From contig NC_053408.1 in assembly GCF_016859285.1 (NCBI RefSeq), positions 4,781,713 through 4,845,712 on the forward strand: a stretch of 64,000 nucleotides of DNA. Reading direction: 5' to 3'. The notes beneath the pieces are model-generated. The model saw only the letters and a list, made by a program, of their open reading frames with translations. It was not told the DNA's origin and searched no databases. A program made the position numbers and the translations under genes. This document shows, piece by piece, positions 36,099 to 47,058 of the stretch; positions within the stretch are counted from its first letter, which is position 1; every line of letters starts with the position of its first letter. The DNA comes from Xiphias gladius. Its lineage: Eukaryota > Chordata > Actinopteri > Istiophoriformes > Xiphiidae.

Positions 36099-37109
36099 GT
36101 CTCTCCTTGGAGACCAGCTCAGTGACTAGTACACCTGACTCAAAAACAGAACAGGGTCCATCAGACTCCACGTTTATAAAGCCTGTTGGGCGAGTAGAGG
36201 TGGTGTATATGCTTTTAGGTGAGTGATGGTTTAATTGCATGTATGACTCAGTGAAACCTCATCCCCAAACAAACTCACAGTGATGGAAGAGGTAATCATG
36301 TCCTTTATTTAAGTAAAAACTTTTACCCAAGTAAAAATGTTTTTCCTGAAAGCTATCTGCATGAAAATGGAAGTCAAATTGCCCAAAAAAACCTCACAAA
36401 ATCTGCTTTTTATTGGTATCAAAAGGATTCAGATAACAGTCTTGAATTGTTTAGGTAGACTAACCTGTAATGACTCCAGCAATAACCTGGTGTGGTAAGT
36501 GGGCAGCCATGTAGACCCTAGACATGCAGACCACCAGCTCCACCAGGCCCATTAGCATCCACAGGCCTATCTGCAAGAATCTGACAAGAGAGTGGGTACT
36601 GAACGTGGGCCCCAGAGGATCAGAGGACAGCAGAGTTGAGGGTTTTTATTTGACTCCCAAGAGCCATTTTTCAAATAAATGAATGATTGTATTACCACAG
36701 ACTCACTTGTAGAGTAAAGGGGGGCATCGCTTCTCCGTTGCAGTAGAGAGCAGCGCTGTTACCATCACATACCAGACGCCGGCTGCACCCATGGCATGAC
36801 CTGAAGGACTTCCTGCAAGAGCAGACTCATTCTTACTTAAACAGACTCAAGCAGGCTTATCCTCAGGCTTTATAGGCTCCAGTGTCATCTCCGGAGGTGA
36901 GTTTTCACAGGCAATGAAGTCGTCATCATTTGTTGTAAAGATTCATTGTACTTATAATGTCCAATTGTAGAGTGAACGTTGTTGAAGCGTATTAAGTAAA
37001 ATCTTGACGAGCAGTATAAATTACCTACGTGGCTAACCTGTGCTCATAAATCTTAACCATGCACAGTCATCTGAGTTTATCTGTTTAAAATTAATTAAAA
37101 TAATTACAA

Positions 37110-37472
37110 GGAAACGGACGGAAATTGTTCAGTTTGAGAAACTGTTAACTGGGCCAATAATGGAAGTAGTTGCCGGATAATTTTCCATCAGCTGACAAAT
37201 TGATTAATCAACTAATTGTCTCAGCTTTAATTGTATACACTGTTGGGTAGTTTAATCTATAACAAAGCATCATACTGTATTTTATATGCTCTTCATATGT
37301 TTTATATGTAGAATCTAAATTTGAAAAGTAACTAATAATTATAGCAGTCAAATAAAAAGAGTGGAGTGAAAACTATAATGTTTCCCTCTGAACTGTAGTG
37401 ACGTCGGGGGTATAAAGTGGCAGAAAGTACAAGTACTTGAGTAAATGTACTCAGTTACATTTCGCCACTGCA
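37110..37472 (+). repeat. family N fragment followed by family P right half
   Basis: 37110-37225 has the ATTAATCAACTAATT end of family N. 37226-37472 has ACTGTTGGGTAGTTTAATC, GTAACTAATAATTATAGC and the CACTGC terminus of P. Both lie in intron 2 of the decaying glucose-6-phosphatase copy. A P left-end fragment (36278-36352) lies in its intron 4. Confidence 0.65.
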
Positions 37473-38226
37473 TGTGTGCGCACAGAGAAGGAAAAACCGG
37501 AGCAAATGCAATCACTGAACCACTGACAAAAAAAGGAGCCATTACGCAGTTCAAGCCTAAGTTTCTCTATGCAGATTAAGAGATGAAAAAACGTTATAAA
37601 AGGCCAACGGTACTGGAGTTTATAATTCAAAGGGGAAGCCATGTACACAAACACCTCAGATATTATCGGAGAATTAATTAACCAGGGTAATGGTTCACTG
37701 CACCAGATAATTCTAATCATTCTAACAGACAAACTCAATCAGCTCCTCAAGAAAAGACAGTCATCGCATGTGATCCGCTGCAGGTCTGGTGTGAACTGTA
37801 ACTGGTCCAGTCTCACACGTGATGGGGAACTGCTGCAGAGAAGGGGCCGGAGCTGCTCGGTAAAACTGGGTCTCGTGAACCCACCAGTAGGGTCTCTCCC
37901 CAAAAAGAACCCTGCCGTGGAGAGACCGAGGGACTCAAACTACAACTCTGTCTCTCTCTTCATGTGATTTTTCGACTTGACTTCACCGTCGCATTCGAGC
38001 GGATTACCATTTCAGCACCAAGTTGAGCCAGTCTCCGATGACAGCCACCCAGATGAGCCTGAGCCCCGTGTCCCCCCGCAGGTGGAACCAGACTGGGAAC
38101 AACCAGAAGAACGCGGTGTGCAGATCGGCCACTGTGGACGCCAGGCTAAACAAGCCCTCGTACCTGCTGTATCTGGTCTGCAGATGGATCGCAAGCTCAA
38201 CCCCCCCAGCTGTGGAGAAGATCCAT

Positions 38227-39545
38227 GATATCACAGCCCAGACCTCTGATGATGGTGGATGATGAGGATGATGCACTGAGTCCGGGGTGTTTTGCCTTTT
38301 TTTTTTGTTGGTTAGGTTGCTGCCAGGTTCTTTCAGGCAGTCCTCTCTGCTCTGCCACTGTGTGATCGCCATTGGACTTTACTCAAGGCTAGCAAATTTG
38401 TTTCCCTTTGGGACAGTACAGACAGGTTCCTTAACCTTTACACCCCCCTGAGGCCCCTGAGAGTAAAATCCAACATCACAGACATCAGCTGCAGCCCCTC
38501 CGACGGATCACAGATTTCTAGGAGAACCTTATTTTTCCTTCGATCAATGAAAATAAAGTAGCTTCCGTTTTCACTCCAAACCATTTGCCAGTGAAATCCA
38601 TTGATCTTGGCTGACAATTTATCTTCTGCGTCATGTGAATGGTGTTACAGTTAATCACATTTTTCCTCCTACTTGTGCTTGGGACCCACGACGTGAAAAA
38701 TGATAACATTCTCACCACCGCCATGTCCCTCGAAAGAAGATAAGAATATGAGCTCATCTGCGGGGATGTCCCTGCCACTCACATTTGTCGCAACAGAGCA
38801 GAAACTTGAGCTCGACCTACAACCTGCCAATCTGCTCCTTCTGTTTTATCAGCGACTATCTCCTCAGCTTCTACTTGGTCCAAACCCAGTCATTTAATCA
38901 TTGATCTCCTTATGTAACCTAGAAATGGGTTACTCCATCGTTCTGAGCGTTCTGAGATGTTTTCACCAAATCATCAAAAAAACAATTGCATAACCGAGAG
39001 ATTATTACTCAGCGGCTGCGTGAATGTGGAAGAAATAACATGGAAAAAGTGTCCCTTACTGTCAGTTTTGGTCCAAACCTGAGCACTGTTGAGTACATTC
39101 TAAGAAATAAAGAAGACGTAGCTGATATTCAAAAAATACATTACAGCTCAATTAAAAGCAAATGTCACTCTGCAAACTGTTGGTTTGTATATGATTGGTT
39201 TAATTTAGGTCACAATTGTGAAACACAGCCACTGGTCAACTGACTTCCTCCCTCTACGTTACGTACAGTGGTTCAGTGAGAAAGATACCGATTGACGTTT
39301 TTTTTTTTCTCCTGCTATCTTTTCCACTTGTTTGTGTGACAAGCCTCCAAAACTCTCCTGACTCCCAGCGTTTTATTACACATGTGCAAGGTCCAAAGAT
39401 CAGTGTGAGCATGCGTCTGGGTAGTGGGTCCCGCTGGTATAAAACTAACAAGCCGTGTCACTGACAGCAACAGTGCCTGGTTTTTCTTCGCTCTAACTCG
39501 CTCACTCTTCGCCAAAGTGAGAGTTCTCCCCTGCTCGAGGCCGAG
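38227..39545. promoter_or_regulatory. divergent region between the two glucose-6-phosphatase copies
   Basis: About 1.3 kb between the start codons. For the plus copy a TATA box (TATAAAA, 39438-39444) lies about 100 bases before the ATG, matching the TATA promoters of this hormone-regulated gene. A CRE-like GTTACGTAC lies near 39257-39265. No TATA box was found for the minus copy. Confidence 0.55.
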
Positions 39546-42366
39546 ATGCTCAACGCTGTCATGGACGCCTTGCAGGGTTTCGGGGTGAGCACCACCCACT
39601 ACCTGCAGACCAACTATCAGGATGCCCAGGGCTTGTTTCTCTGGGTGTCCTGGGCGGCTGACCTCAGGAACACCTTCTTTATCTTGTTCCCACTTTGGTT
39701 TCACCTGCGGGCCTCAGTGGGCATCAAGCTCATCTGGGTGGCAGTGATCGGAGACTGGCTCAACTTGGTGTTTAAATGGTGAGTCGAGTGCATCTTTGAA
39801 TTTGCGTTTGTGAGCAAAATCATGTGAAATCAAATGTTCTTGACAATTTTTCCTAAAGATTATGACAAAGTGCATGTTTCTGTTGCGTTCTTCAGGATTC
39901 TGTTTGGGGAGAGACCTTACTGGTGGGTCCATGAGACGGCTCATTATGCCAATACTGTCCCTCCTCACATTGAGCAGTACCCCATGACCTGTGAGACTGG
40001 GCCAGGTGAGAAATGCCACTGTACATGCATGGCTGGAGCAAAAATGAGCTGCTGTGTCTGAGAGCTTTAGAGGAGAAGTGGGGGTATTGTATCTTAATTG
40101 TATCTTGATTTGAAAAGTAACTGCCAGCTATAGCGGCCAGATGATTGTAGTGGAGTAAAAAGTAAAATATTTCCCTGCAAAATGTAACAGAGTAGAAGTA
40201 TAAAGTAGAACAAAATGGAATAGTCTAGTAAAGTACGTCAAAAATTGCCCTTTAGTGCAATACTTGAGTAAATGTATTCAGTTACTCTCACCACCGTCTC
40301 TGATAGGAGTAAGAGAAAAACAAGATAAATGTTTGGTCCTTGTTCATTCATTCACACATTTAAGCAAAATGAATGAATGAAGGATGCAGCTTGCTGTGGT
40401 CCAAGATTAAGTTCTGCCTGCGTGAATCAGCCACTGACACCTATCCTCTGTGCTTGTGGTAACCAGGCAGCCCGTCTGGACACGCCATGGGAGCTGCAGG
40501 TGTCTACTACACCCTGGTGACCTCCATCCTCGCCATCACGACCAGCATGAAGAAACATGGCAGCAAGAAATCCAGCGACAAAGAATGGTGAGTCCGAGAG
40601 AATCTACAAAACCTACAGCTTTGCTCTGTTGTCCCCACTGATGTCAGGGTTGTTTACCATTTTCTTCCACTCAGAGCTTATCATTGTCGACACACTATCT
40701 GTCCTCACGCTGGTGGTTGATCATTGACTTCTGAGAACTATTGGGCGGAAAGCGGGGGTTGTGCATGGGTTGTTTTGACGTCCAGCCAGCTGAAGTTCTC
40801 ATTATGAGCAGAGAATAACTGTGTTGGTTGTTATATTGCTTCAAAACGTTGACTTGCTGGTTGACCGGCAAAGGCCGGACTGATTTAAATCAAACACCCT
40901 CTGCGAATTCAGCCCGTCTTGTTTTGACGTTTGCATTTTCCGTAACAGAATTTGTAATTTGTTTAAATGTGAATTTTGACAGGTATCTGAACGCCATTCT
41001 GTGGACACTGTTTTGGGGAGTCCAGGTGTGTGTCTGTCTGTCCAGGGTCTTCATAGCTGCCCACTTTCCCCACCAGGTCATCGCTGGTGTCATCACAGGT
41101 CAGTATGGTCATGTTTTAATACACAATTTCAGTAGACGATTGAATAACTCATTAGGAATAGATTAAGAATAATCGTCAAGCGTGAAGGTTTGGTTTCAGA
41201 AGGGGGGCGTTTGGAGGGTTTGGGGTGTGTGGAGGTACAGTGAAGTGAAAAAAATTGTGTGTATAAATCGTGCACATCACAAATTATTATAAAAAGCTGG
41301 TGACTGTGATTTCCATAATAATGGTAGTATATCAAAATATAGAAATACTCTGTAAACCTCTGTATTTTAACCGTACTTAAAATAATTTTTTTTTTTTCTT
41401 ATTGATACCTGATACTTTCTGATCTGATGTGAAATTCTAGCATCTTTTTGGGCAATATTAGTTGTCAATAAAAAAAAGATTCAGTGATTTTTTTTTAGTT
41501 GGCAGTGCCTTTTTTCAGCCCTCATTAGTGTTTGCAGGTATTCATAAAGTCCAGGAAGGTTGGGCAGCCTGTATGTAGCATGAGAGACAAACCCCAGGAC
41601 AAAAAAGACCATTTAGTCTTTTAGAAACCATTTAGTGGCATCACTCTTATCAATATTGTTATCAACTGGGCGTTTCTTGCATTTGGACCGTGGTGGCTGG
41701 ACAGTAAGAGAACAATATTCAGTGAGACTTCAGCAAGCAAATCAGCCTGCAACAATAAAAGTGGGGGGTGGGCGTTTCCCAAACCATCCCCAGAAATTAC
41801 GCCCTTGGCTTAATATATAATACATGGTATTGACCTGGGTTTTTCAACGTGTTTTGTTCTTAGGTATGATCGTCGCTGAAGCCTTCAACAGAACTCAGTG
41901 GATCTACAGCGCCAGCATGAAGAAGTACTTCTACACCACCCTCTTCTTGACCTCCTTCGCCGTCGGCTTCTACCTCCTGCTCAAAGCTCTGGGCGTGGAC
42001 CTGCTGTGGACCCTGGAGAAAGCCCAGATGTGGTGCGTCAGGCCCGAGTGGGTCCACCTGGACACCACGCCCTTCGCCAGCCTCCTGCGTAACATGGGCA
42101 CCCTGTTCGGCCTGGGCCTGGGCCTGCACTCACCGCTCTACACCGAGACCAAGAGGAGCGGCAGCACGCTGGCCAGAGCAGGGTGCATCATCAGCTCTCT
42201 GCTCCTGCTGCACCTCTTCGACTCATTCAAGCCTCCCACGCACACCGCCGCTCTGTTCTACCTGCTGTCCTTCTGTAAGAGCGCCACCGTGCCTCTGGTC
42301 ACCGTCAGTATCATCCCCTACTGTGTGAACGGAGCCCTGAGCCTGCAGAACAAAAAGGAACTGTGA
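39546..42366 (+). CDS. g6pc1: glucose-6-phosphatase catalytic subunit 1
   Basis: This ER enzyme hydrolyses glucose-6-phosphate to glucose as the last step of gluconeogenesis and glycogen breakdown. Five exons (the family's usual number) join in frame to 360 aa (human 357): 39546-39778, 39896-40005, 40467-40587, 40983-41098, 41864-42366. Catalytic parts of the PAP2 phosphatase fold are present: Arg in FGERPYWW (residue 84), PSGHAMG with His120, and [12 protein letters not shown] with Arg176 and His182. Nine membrane helices are expected. The C-terminal KKEL is a KKXX-type ER retrieval signal (human KKSL). Exon 3 is 121 nt versus 106 nt in the minus-strand copy, adding five residues in a loop ([13 protein letters not shown]). 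A TATA box lies at 39438. It is head to head with the damaged copy. Which teleost g6pc1 paralogue it is cannot be told from sequence alone. Confidence 0.96.
40110..40300 (+). mobile_element. family P right-end fragment in g6pc1 intron 2
   Basis: GAAAAGTAACTGCCAGCTAT, GTAGTGGAGTAAAAAGTA and AATACTTGAGTAAATGTA, ending TCACCACCG. Confidence 0.7.
41900..42157 (+). other. gene-conversion tract, plus-strand copy
   Basis: Partner of 35841-36098, in inverted orientation. It covers residues from IYSASMK to LYTETKR in exon 5. Confidence 0.85.
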
Positions 42367-42815
42367 GCAATGAACTCAGGTTATAAAGACTGATGAAATG
42401 GAGGTGCAGGGTCTCTTCCAGATCATAAAAAAAACTTTCCTCTGGTGCTTAGTGAATTCATATGTCTAACTGATCCTCAGGAGAAGCGGGAGAGGCCAGT
42501 GGGAAACTGTGACTGGTGGCATTTGGACTCTGAACTCTGTGAGTACTGTGTGGCGCTAAGTGAAAGCACTATCCAGGATGCCCAGCGGCACTTCCCAAGA
42601 CCTATTCGGAATTTAGAAAAATATGATAATTACAATTGTTTCAGAGTCCTGGACAAGGACAAACAATGAAAATGAGTCTAGCAAGAGTCATTTTCAGGAC
42701 CGTAACGGTGACTTACAGCTTTGATATGCTATTTCAAGTGTAATAGTAATGTTTTTTTTAAATGTTATAGAAAGTATTTTTGAAACAGTATTGAATATTT
42801 TTTAATAAAAATCTT
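42367..42815 (+). terminator. g6pc1 3' UTR and poly(A) signal
   Basis: AATAAA at 42804-42809 (TTTAATAAAAATC), about 440 bases after the stop codon. Confidence 0.65.
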
Positions 42816-42919
42816 AAAAACGTATTAAATGACTTGGTTCATATTTTACTGCACCACACAATTACACTGGACTGCATCATGATTATTTGGCCATTAATCA
42901 GCATTTACCTCCCCAATCA

Positions 42920-43400
42920 CTAAACTAAAAACACTTCATCACGAGTAAAAGTCTTGCATTCAATATTTTACTCAGGTCAAATAACAGCTGTATCGTCAGC
43001 AGAATTATACGTCAAGTATCAAAAATAAAAGTTCTCATTAGGCAACATAATGGCCCTAAATTTGCGTTTTCAAATTGTTATAACTGATAAATTAATGTCT
43101 AAGCTGCGTTTTAATGTTGTAACTGGTTGAAGCTGTGCTATTTTTGACTAATATATATAAATATATATATAAATATATATATATAATCTATACATGCACT
43201 GCATATAAAATCTTTATCTTCATAGTAACTAGTAACTTCAGATCATTATACTGTAGCTTACAGGTTTTCCTCTGAAATATAGAAGAGTAGAAGTTTAAAG
43301 TGGCAGATAATGGAAATATTCAAATGAAGTACAAATACCTTAACACTGTACTTAAGAACAGTACTTAAGTAAATGTACTCAGTTATTTCCCACCACTGCC
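42920..43400 (+). mobile_element. family P element
   Basis: AACACTTCATCACGAGTAAA at the left, a TA-rich middle (43150-43195), and GTACTTAAGTAAATGTACTC with CACCACTGC at the right. The most complete copy in the window besides 4170-5404. Confidence 0.7.
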
Positions 43401-43476
43401 GCCCCTGTAATCCATTTAAATTCAATGATAAATTACCATATTTCCAGTTATTACAGAATTTAACATAGCTTTGAGC

Positions 43477-43690
43477 AATGGTGGAAAGTACTTAAGTACA
43501 TTTACTAAAGTACTGCACATAATTATAATTTTGATGTACTCTAGCTTTACCTGGGTATTTCTTTATTCATTTGATTACTTTAGTTGGTTGTCAATTTGCA
43601 GATAACCAACCAATAAACGTGGTGATGAAATGGGCCATTCTGCACAACGAGCACTTTTACTTTTGGTACTTTAAGTTTTCGATGCCAGTA
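43477..43690 (-). mobile_element. family P element, reversed, adjacent to the previous one
   Basis: CAATGGTGGAAAGTACTTAA at the left is the complement of the family's right terminus. It faces 42920-43400, only about 80 bases away. Confidence 0.6.
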
Positions 43691-46600
43691 CTTCTGCACA
43701 TCACGTTGCCATGGAGTCGGTTAGCTAGCTCGCTGTGGGCTACAACTTGAGCCCCCTTTTGTTTTTTCGCGCCTCCGCGCCGGCCGGGGCCGGAGGCATA
43801 ATGTTTCCAGCTTGTTCCCGTCCGCCGGTCCCAGTCTCGCGAACGCGATTTTCTCAGCAGGAGCAACTTGAGGGAGTTTCTTCATATTTGGCGCAAACTT
43901 TCACGTGGACTCAGGGATGAAATGATTAGATTTTGGTGGACAAAGGTCAAAGGTCAAGGTCACTGCGACCTCAGAAAAATCTTTTTTGGCAATAACTCTA
44001 GAATTCCTACAATAACTATCACAAAATACACATCATAACTTTTGTTAAATTCTTTCAAAGTCTTCACTTCATATAGTATATGAGTCCTGACAGACATGGA
44101 TGTAAACTGCAACTGGTTCGCGGAGGTATAAAGCCATGAGGTGGTAATTCTAGTTTTCTGACTCTGACTGTAGTTAAACCCGTGACTACTGTAGTAAACC
44201 ATTTTGTCCTGGACAATAAGTGAAGTAGATTTATTCCCAAATGGGTCATTTAACAGAAATACAAACACACACACACACACTTCCCCCCCTCACAGGCATC
44301 CCATGCTTGATAAAGATAAAATTTTTGCAAAGCCAGAATGAGATGTAAATCATTAACGCAGCACCAAAGCGCTGGCCTTTAGTCTGACCTGCAGCAGTGA
44401 CTTAGACCCACACGTCATACAACTGTCTGTGTGTCAGCCAGTGCACATAAGGCAAACGGTGCAAGCCGAACATTCAATATTTGTCTATTTGCGTTTTTGC
44501 AGAGGGCACACATGACATCCCCTGATGAACCCCGAGTTTTGAGGAACGATTGCGTGTCACTTAGTTTATGGCCCAAAAAGCCTGATGTTTTTGCGAAGCG
44601 GCTTGACCTTTGGCGCTGACAAGGCCTTCCCATGTCAACGCAATTCATGGGAAGTGACACAGAAAAGCTTTCTGATCGATAGATAGAGGCAGGTTTGCAA
44701 AATAGTGTGATAAGGATAAAACAATATGTATAAACAGAGAATGCAGTTATTAACATTTATGAAGATAAGAGCTATCTCAAATATGTAAGTATATGAGCAC
44801 TTTGTGAAGTTTATAGACACTAATGTAAAAGGATTTGCTGATCATCACGGTCTCTATGCTTCATGTAAATGGAAGTAAAGATTTAACAAAATATGCACGC
44901 AGATGTGACCATAGGTAACTACATGTGAGAATTACTGTGATTACTTTGATTATTACTGTAGTTAAAAGTAAACCAACATTAATTATCTACCTGTCTTGTT
45001 AGACACGAATATGAAACCTCGATTTAATCAGGTAATTTCATTGAGAAACATAATAGGGGAAAAAAAACAAAACACATGTGCAAACGAGGAACATAGCCAG
45101 ACATAGCAAAGGCACACACAGCATCAGAGACATGAATTGAATGAATGAGGGATTTTTTAATTTTTTAAATTTTTTAAATTTTTCGTGTCATACCAATAAA
45201 ATGGTCCATCCTAAATGGGTCCACATGTCAGAGAGTAATACCACATACAGTAAACACTTTTAGCAGCGGATTTTCAGACTCATGCTGCACCTGGTTCTTG
45301 AAAGAACAGAAAGTTAAAAAAAAATTCTGCACAGAAACACAATAGATAAGGAACATGGTTTAAAAAAAAAAAAGCTACCTTCACAGAACTTTTTTTTCTT
45401 GATTGACCAGGCACAGTGCAGGTCTTCTGACACAGCAAAAATGTTTTTGTTTCAAAATTTCAGCATCTTCCAACAGAAAGTAACTTTATTTTGTTTTTTT
45501 TTGTTTTATTGAATAATCCCTCTCTAAGAACGTGATATGAAGGATAATATAAAATGAAACGCATTTAATTCTCTATTTCGTTTAGCTCATGTAACTGACA
45601 AAGCAGATCCCATTCTCCGATACCAAGCAGTTGCGTATGAATTTAGACACATTAGGCGTATGAAAAGAGGAAAACAAAAACAAAACATAACTCCTCATTC
45701 ACAGTTTAACTGCTGATCCTGCAGCTTTGTGCACAGATCAGAGTACATGACCACATGAGACCTGTGGGCTCCACCACACGTTAGCATTAATACCCGGCCA
45801 CGATGTCAATACCCCGCTCTCTAAACTGCAAAAGAAGCAAACTACAGATTCTGCCGACAACAAGGGTTGACCCAAATTTATCTAGCAGATTCGAACTGTT
45901 TTGTAGTGCTGGTTAATCTTTTTAGAACTGCAACAATTAGCCAATTAATCAATTAGTCAATAAACAGCAATTTTGATAAGCTGATAAGGATTTTAAAGCA
46001 GAAATGCCAAACATTTGCATATTAATCAATGAATCAATGAAAATAAAACTTTTACTCTCTCTTTCTTGATCTCCTGTTGTTGTTTTGTATCACTGGGTTT
46101 CAAAATTTAGTAAATTAAAAAGTTCAAAATCTTCTGTGTGTAATAAAGTCTAGTATATTATTCTTTTACAAGACTGTGCAACTCTGTATTTTTCACATTG
46201 TAGGAAAGCAATTAATGAGCCAAGGGCAAATGTTATTTACAGGGGAAATTACAATAAGGACAGTAAAGAATACGTAGAAATACTATGCAATAAGTTGCAA
46301 TTTGCAAGCTTTATACCATGCAATACCCAAGGCCGATGTACATAAATGTTTTTTATGTGCATTAATTTAATATTTGCGAAAAAAAACTCCCCAGAAGAGT
46401 GGGATAGTAATAAACACAATAGTAATAAAATAAACAGTAATATAATGCAGTAAAATACACTGTAATAAAATTTATGAAATGTATATGATATTATTATAAA
46501 AAATATAGTATATGCACATATATAATTCATAATATAAAATAATATATATAAATACAACTATATATGAAATAAAATTAAAATCTAAAAATGAAATAAAATA

Positions 46601-46850
46601 AATAATAATAATGCAAATAAAATTAACAAATAAAATAAAATAGAATAAAACTAAATAATTATTAAATGTTTTTGCAAAATAAATTCAAAAAATATATTTA
46701 AATATAAATATCAAAAATTAAATATAATGTATATTTTTGTTTCTGAAAAAACAGAAAAACAATTGAGATAAATATTTGGCCATAAAAACCCAAAACGCCA
46801 TGATAAATGTTTTTTATTCCCTCACAAGGTAAAACACCTGAACTCTGACC
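43691..46850. other. intergenic, AT-rich, no gene seen
   Basis: Holds a family N fragment (45925-46010), a short CA run (44261-44280), and a strongly AT-rich tract (46250-46760) of AATAAA/TATA-like low complexity. None of the open frames look like proteins. Confidence 0.5.
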
Positions 46851-47058
46851 TGCAGTGCGTGTGGGCGAACGGAGGGTGGCGGTGGAGCGCCGTCAGCCGA
46901 GAGACCGACAGGAGAAGAAGGAGGCGGCGGGCCGGCGGAAGCAGTACGACGCCTCCTTACCTGAGCTGTGAGTCCGTCGGCCGGAGTGGATGTGCGGGAG
47001 CAGCCCGGAGCCGCGGAGCGTTCCCAGGCCGGAGGAGAAACACCTTGGTCGGCGCGAC
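46850..47058 (+). promoter_or_regulatory. CpG-rich promoter/5' UTR of the zinc-finger gene
   Basis: An abrupt CpG-rich block follows an AT-rich tract and leads to the ATG at 47059. Confidence 0.55.

Larger units (their letters stand above)
35626..38226 (-). pseudogene. glucose-6-phosphatase catalytic subunit, second copy, probably decaying
   Basis: Five exons match the plus-strand copy: 38226-38008, 37911-37802, 36812-36707, 36580-36465, 36134-35626. Exons 3-5 are open and keep PSGHAMG, SRVYMAAHLPHQ and the membrane helices. Two faults are visible. Exon 1 from the homologous ATG (38226) is one base longer than its partner because of a run of seven G, so that start soon meets a stop; the rest of the exon is open only from another frame, which reaches an upstream ATG at 38372. 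After exon 2 the expected donor reads AG|TTACAG instead of AG|GT; the nearest upstream phase-1 donor would create a stop. The C-terminus (DKNL) also lacks the clear KKXX retrieval signal. A real gene with a novel start and splice, or an assembly error, is possible but less likely. Confidence 0.75.

Noticed and set aside
38004-38372. Upstream ATG making a longer exon 1 for the damaged glucose-6-phosphatase
   Set aside because: The added residues do not resemble the family's N-terminus and look like open 5' flank. Kept only as a possibility in the annotation.
41860-42129. 89-residue open frame on the minus strand, opposite g6pc1 exon 5, with a near-twin at 35869-36129
   Set aside because: Both are shadows of the conserved exon. 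They look alike only because the exon 5 patch was converted.
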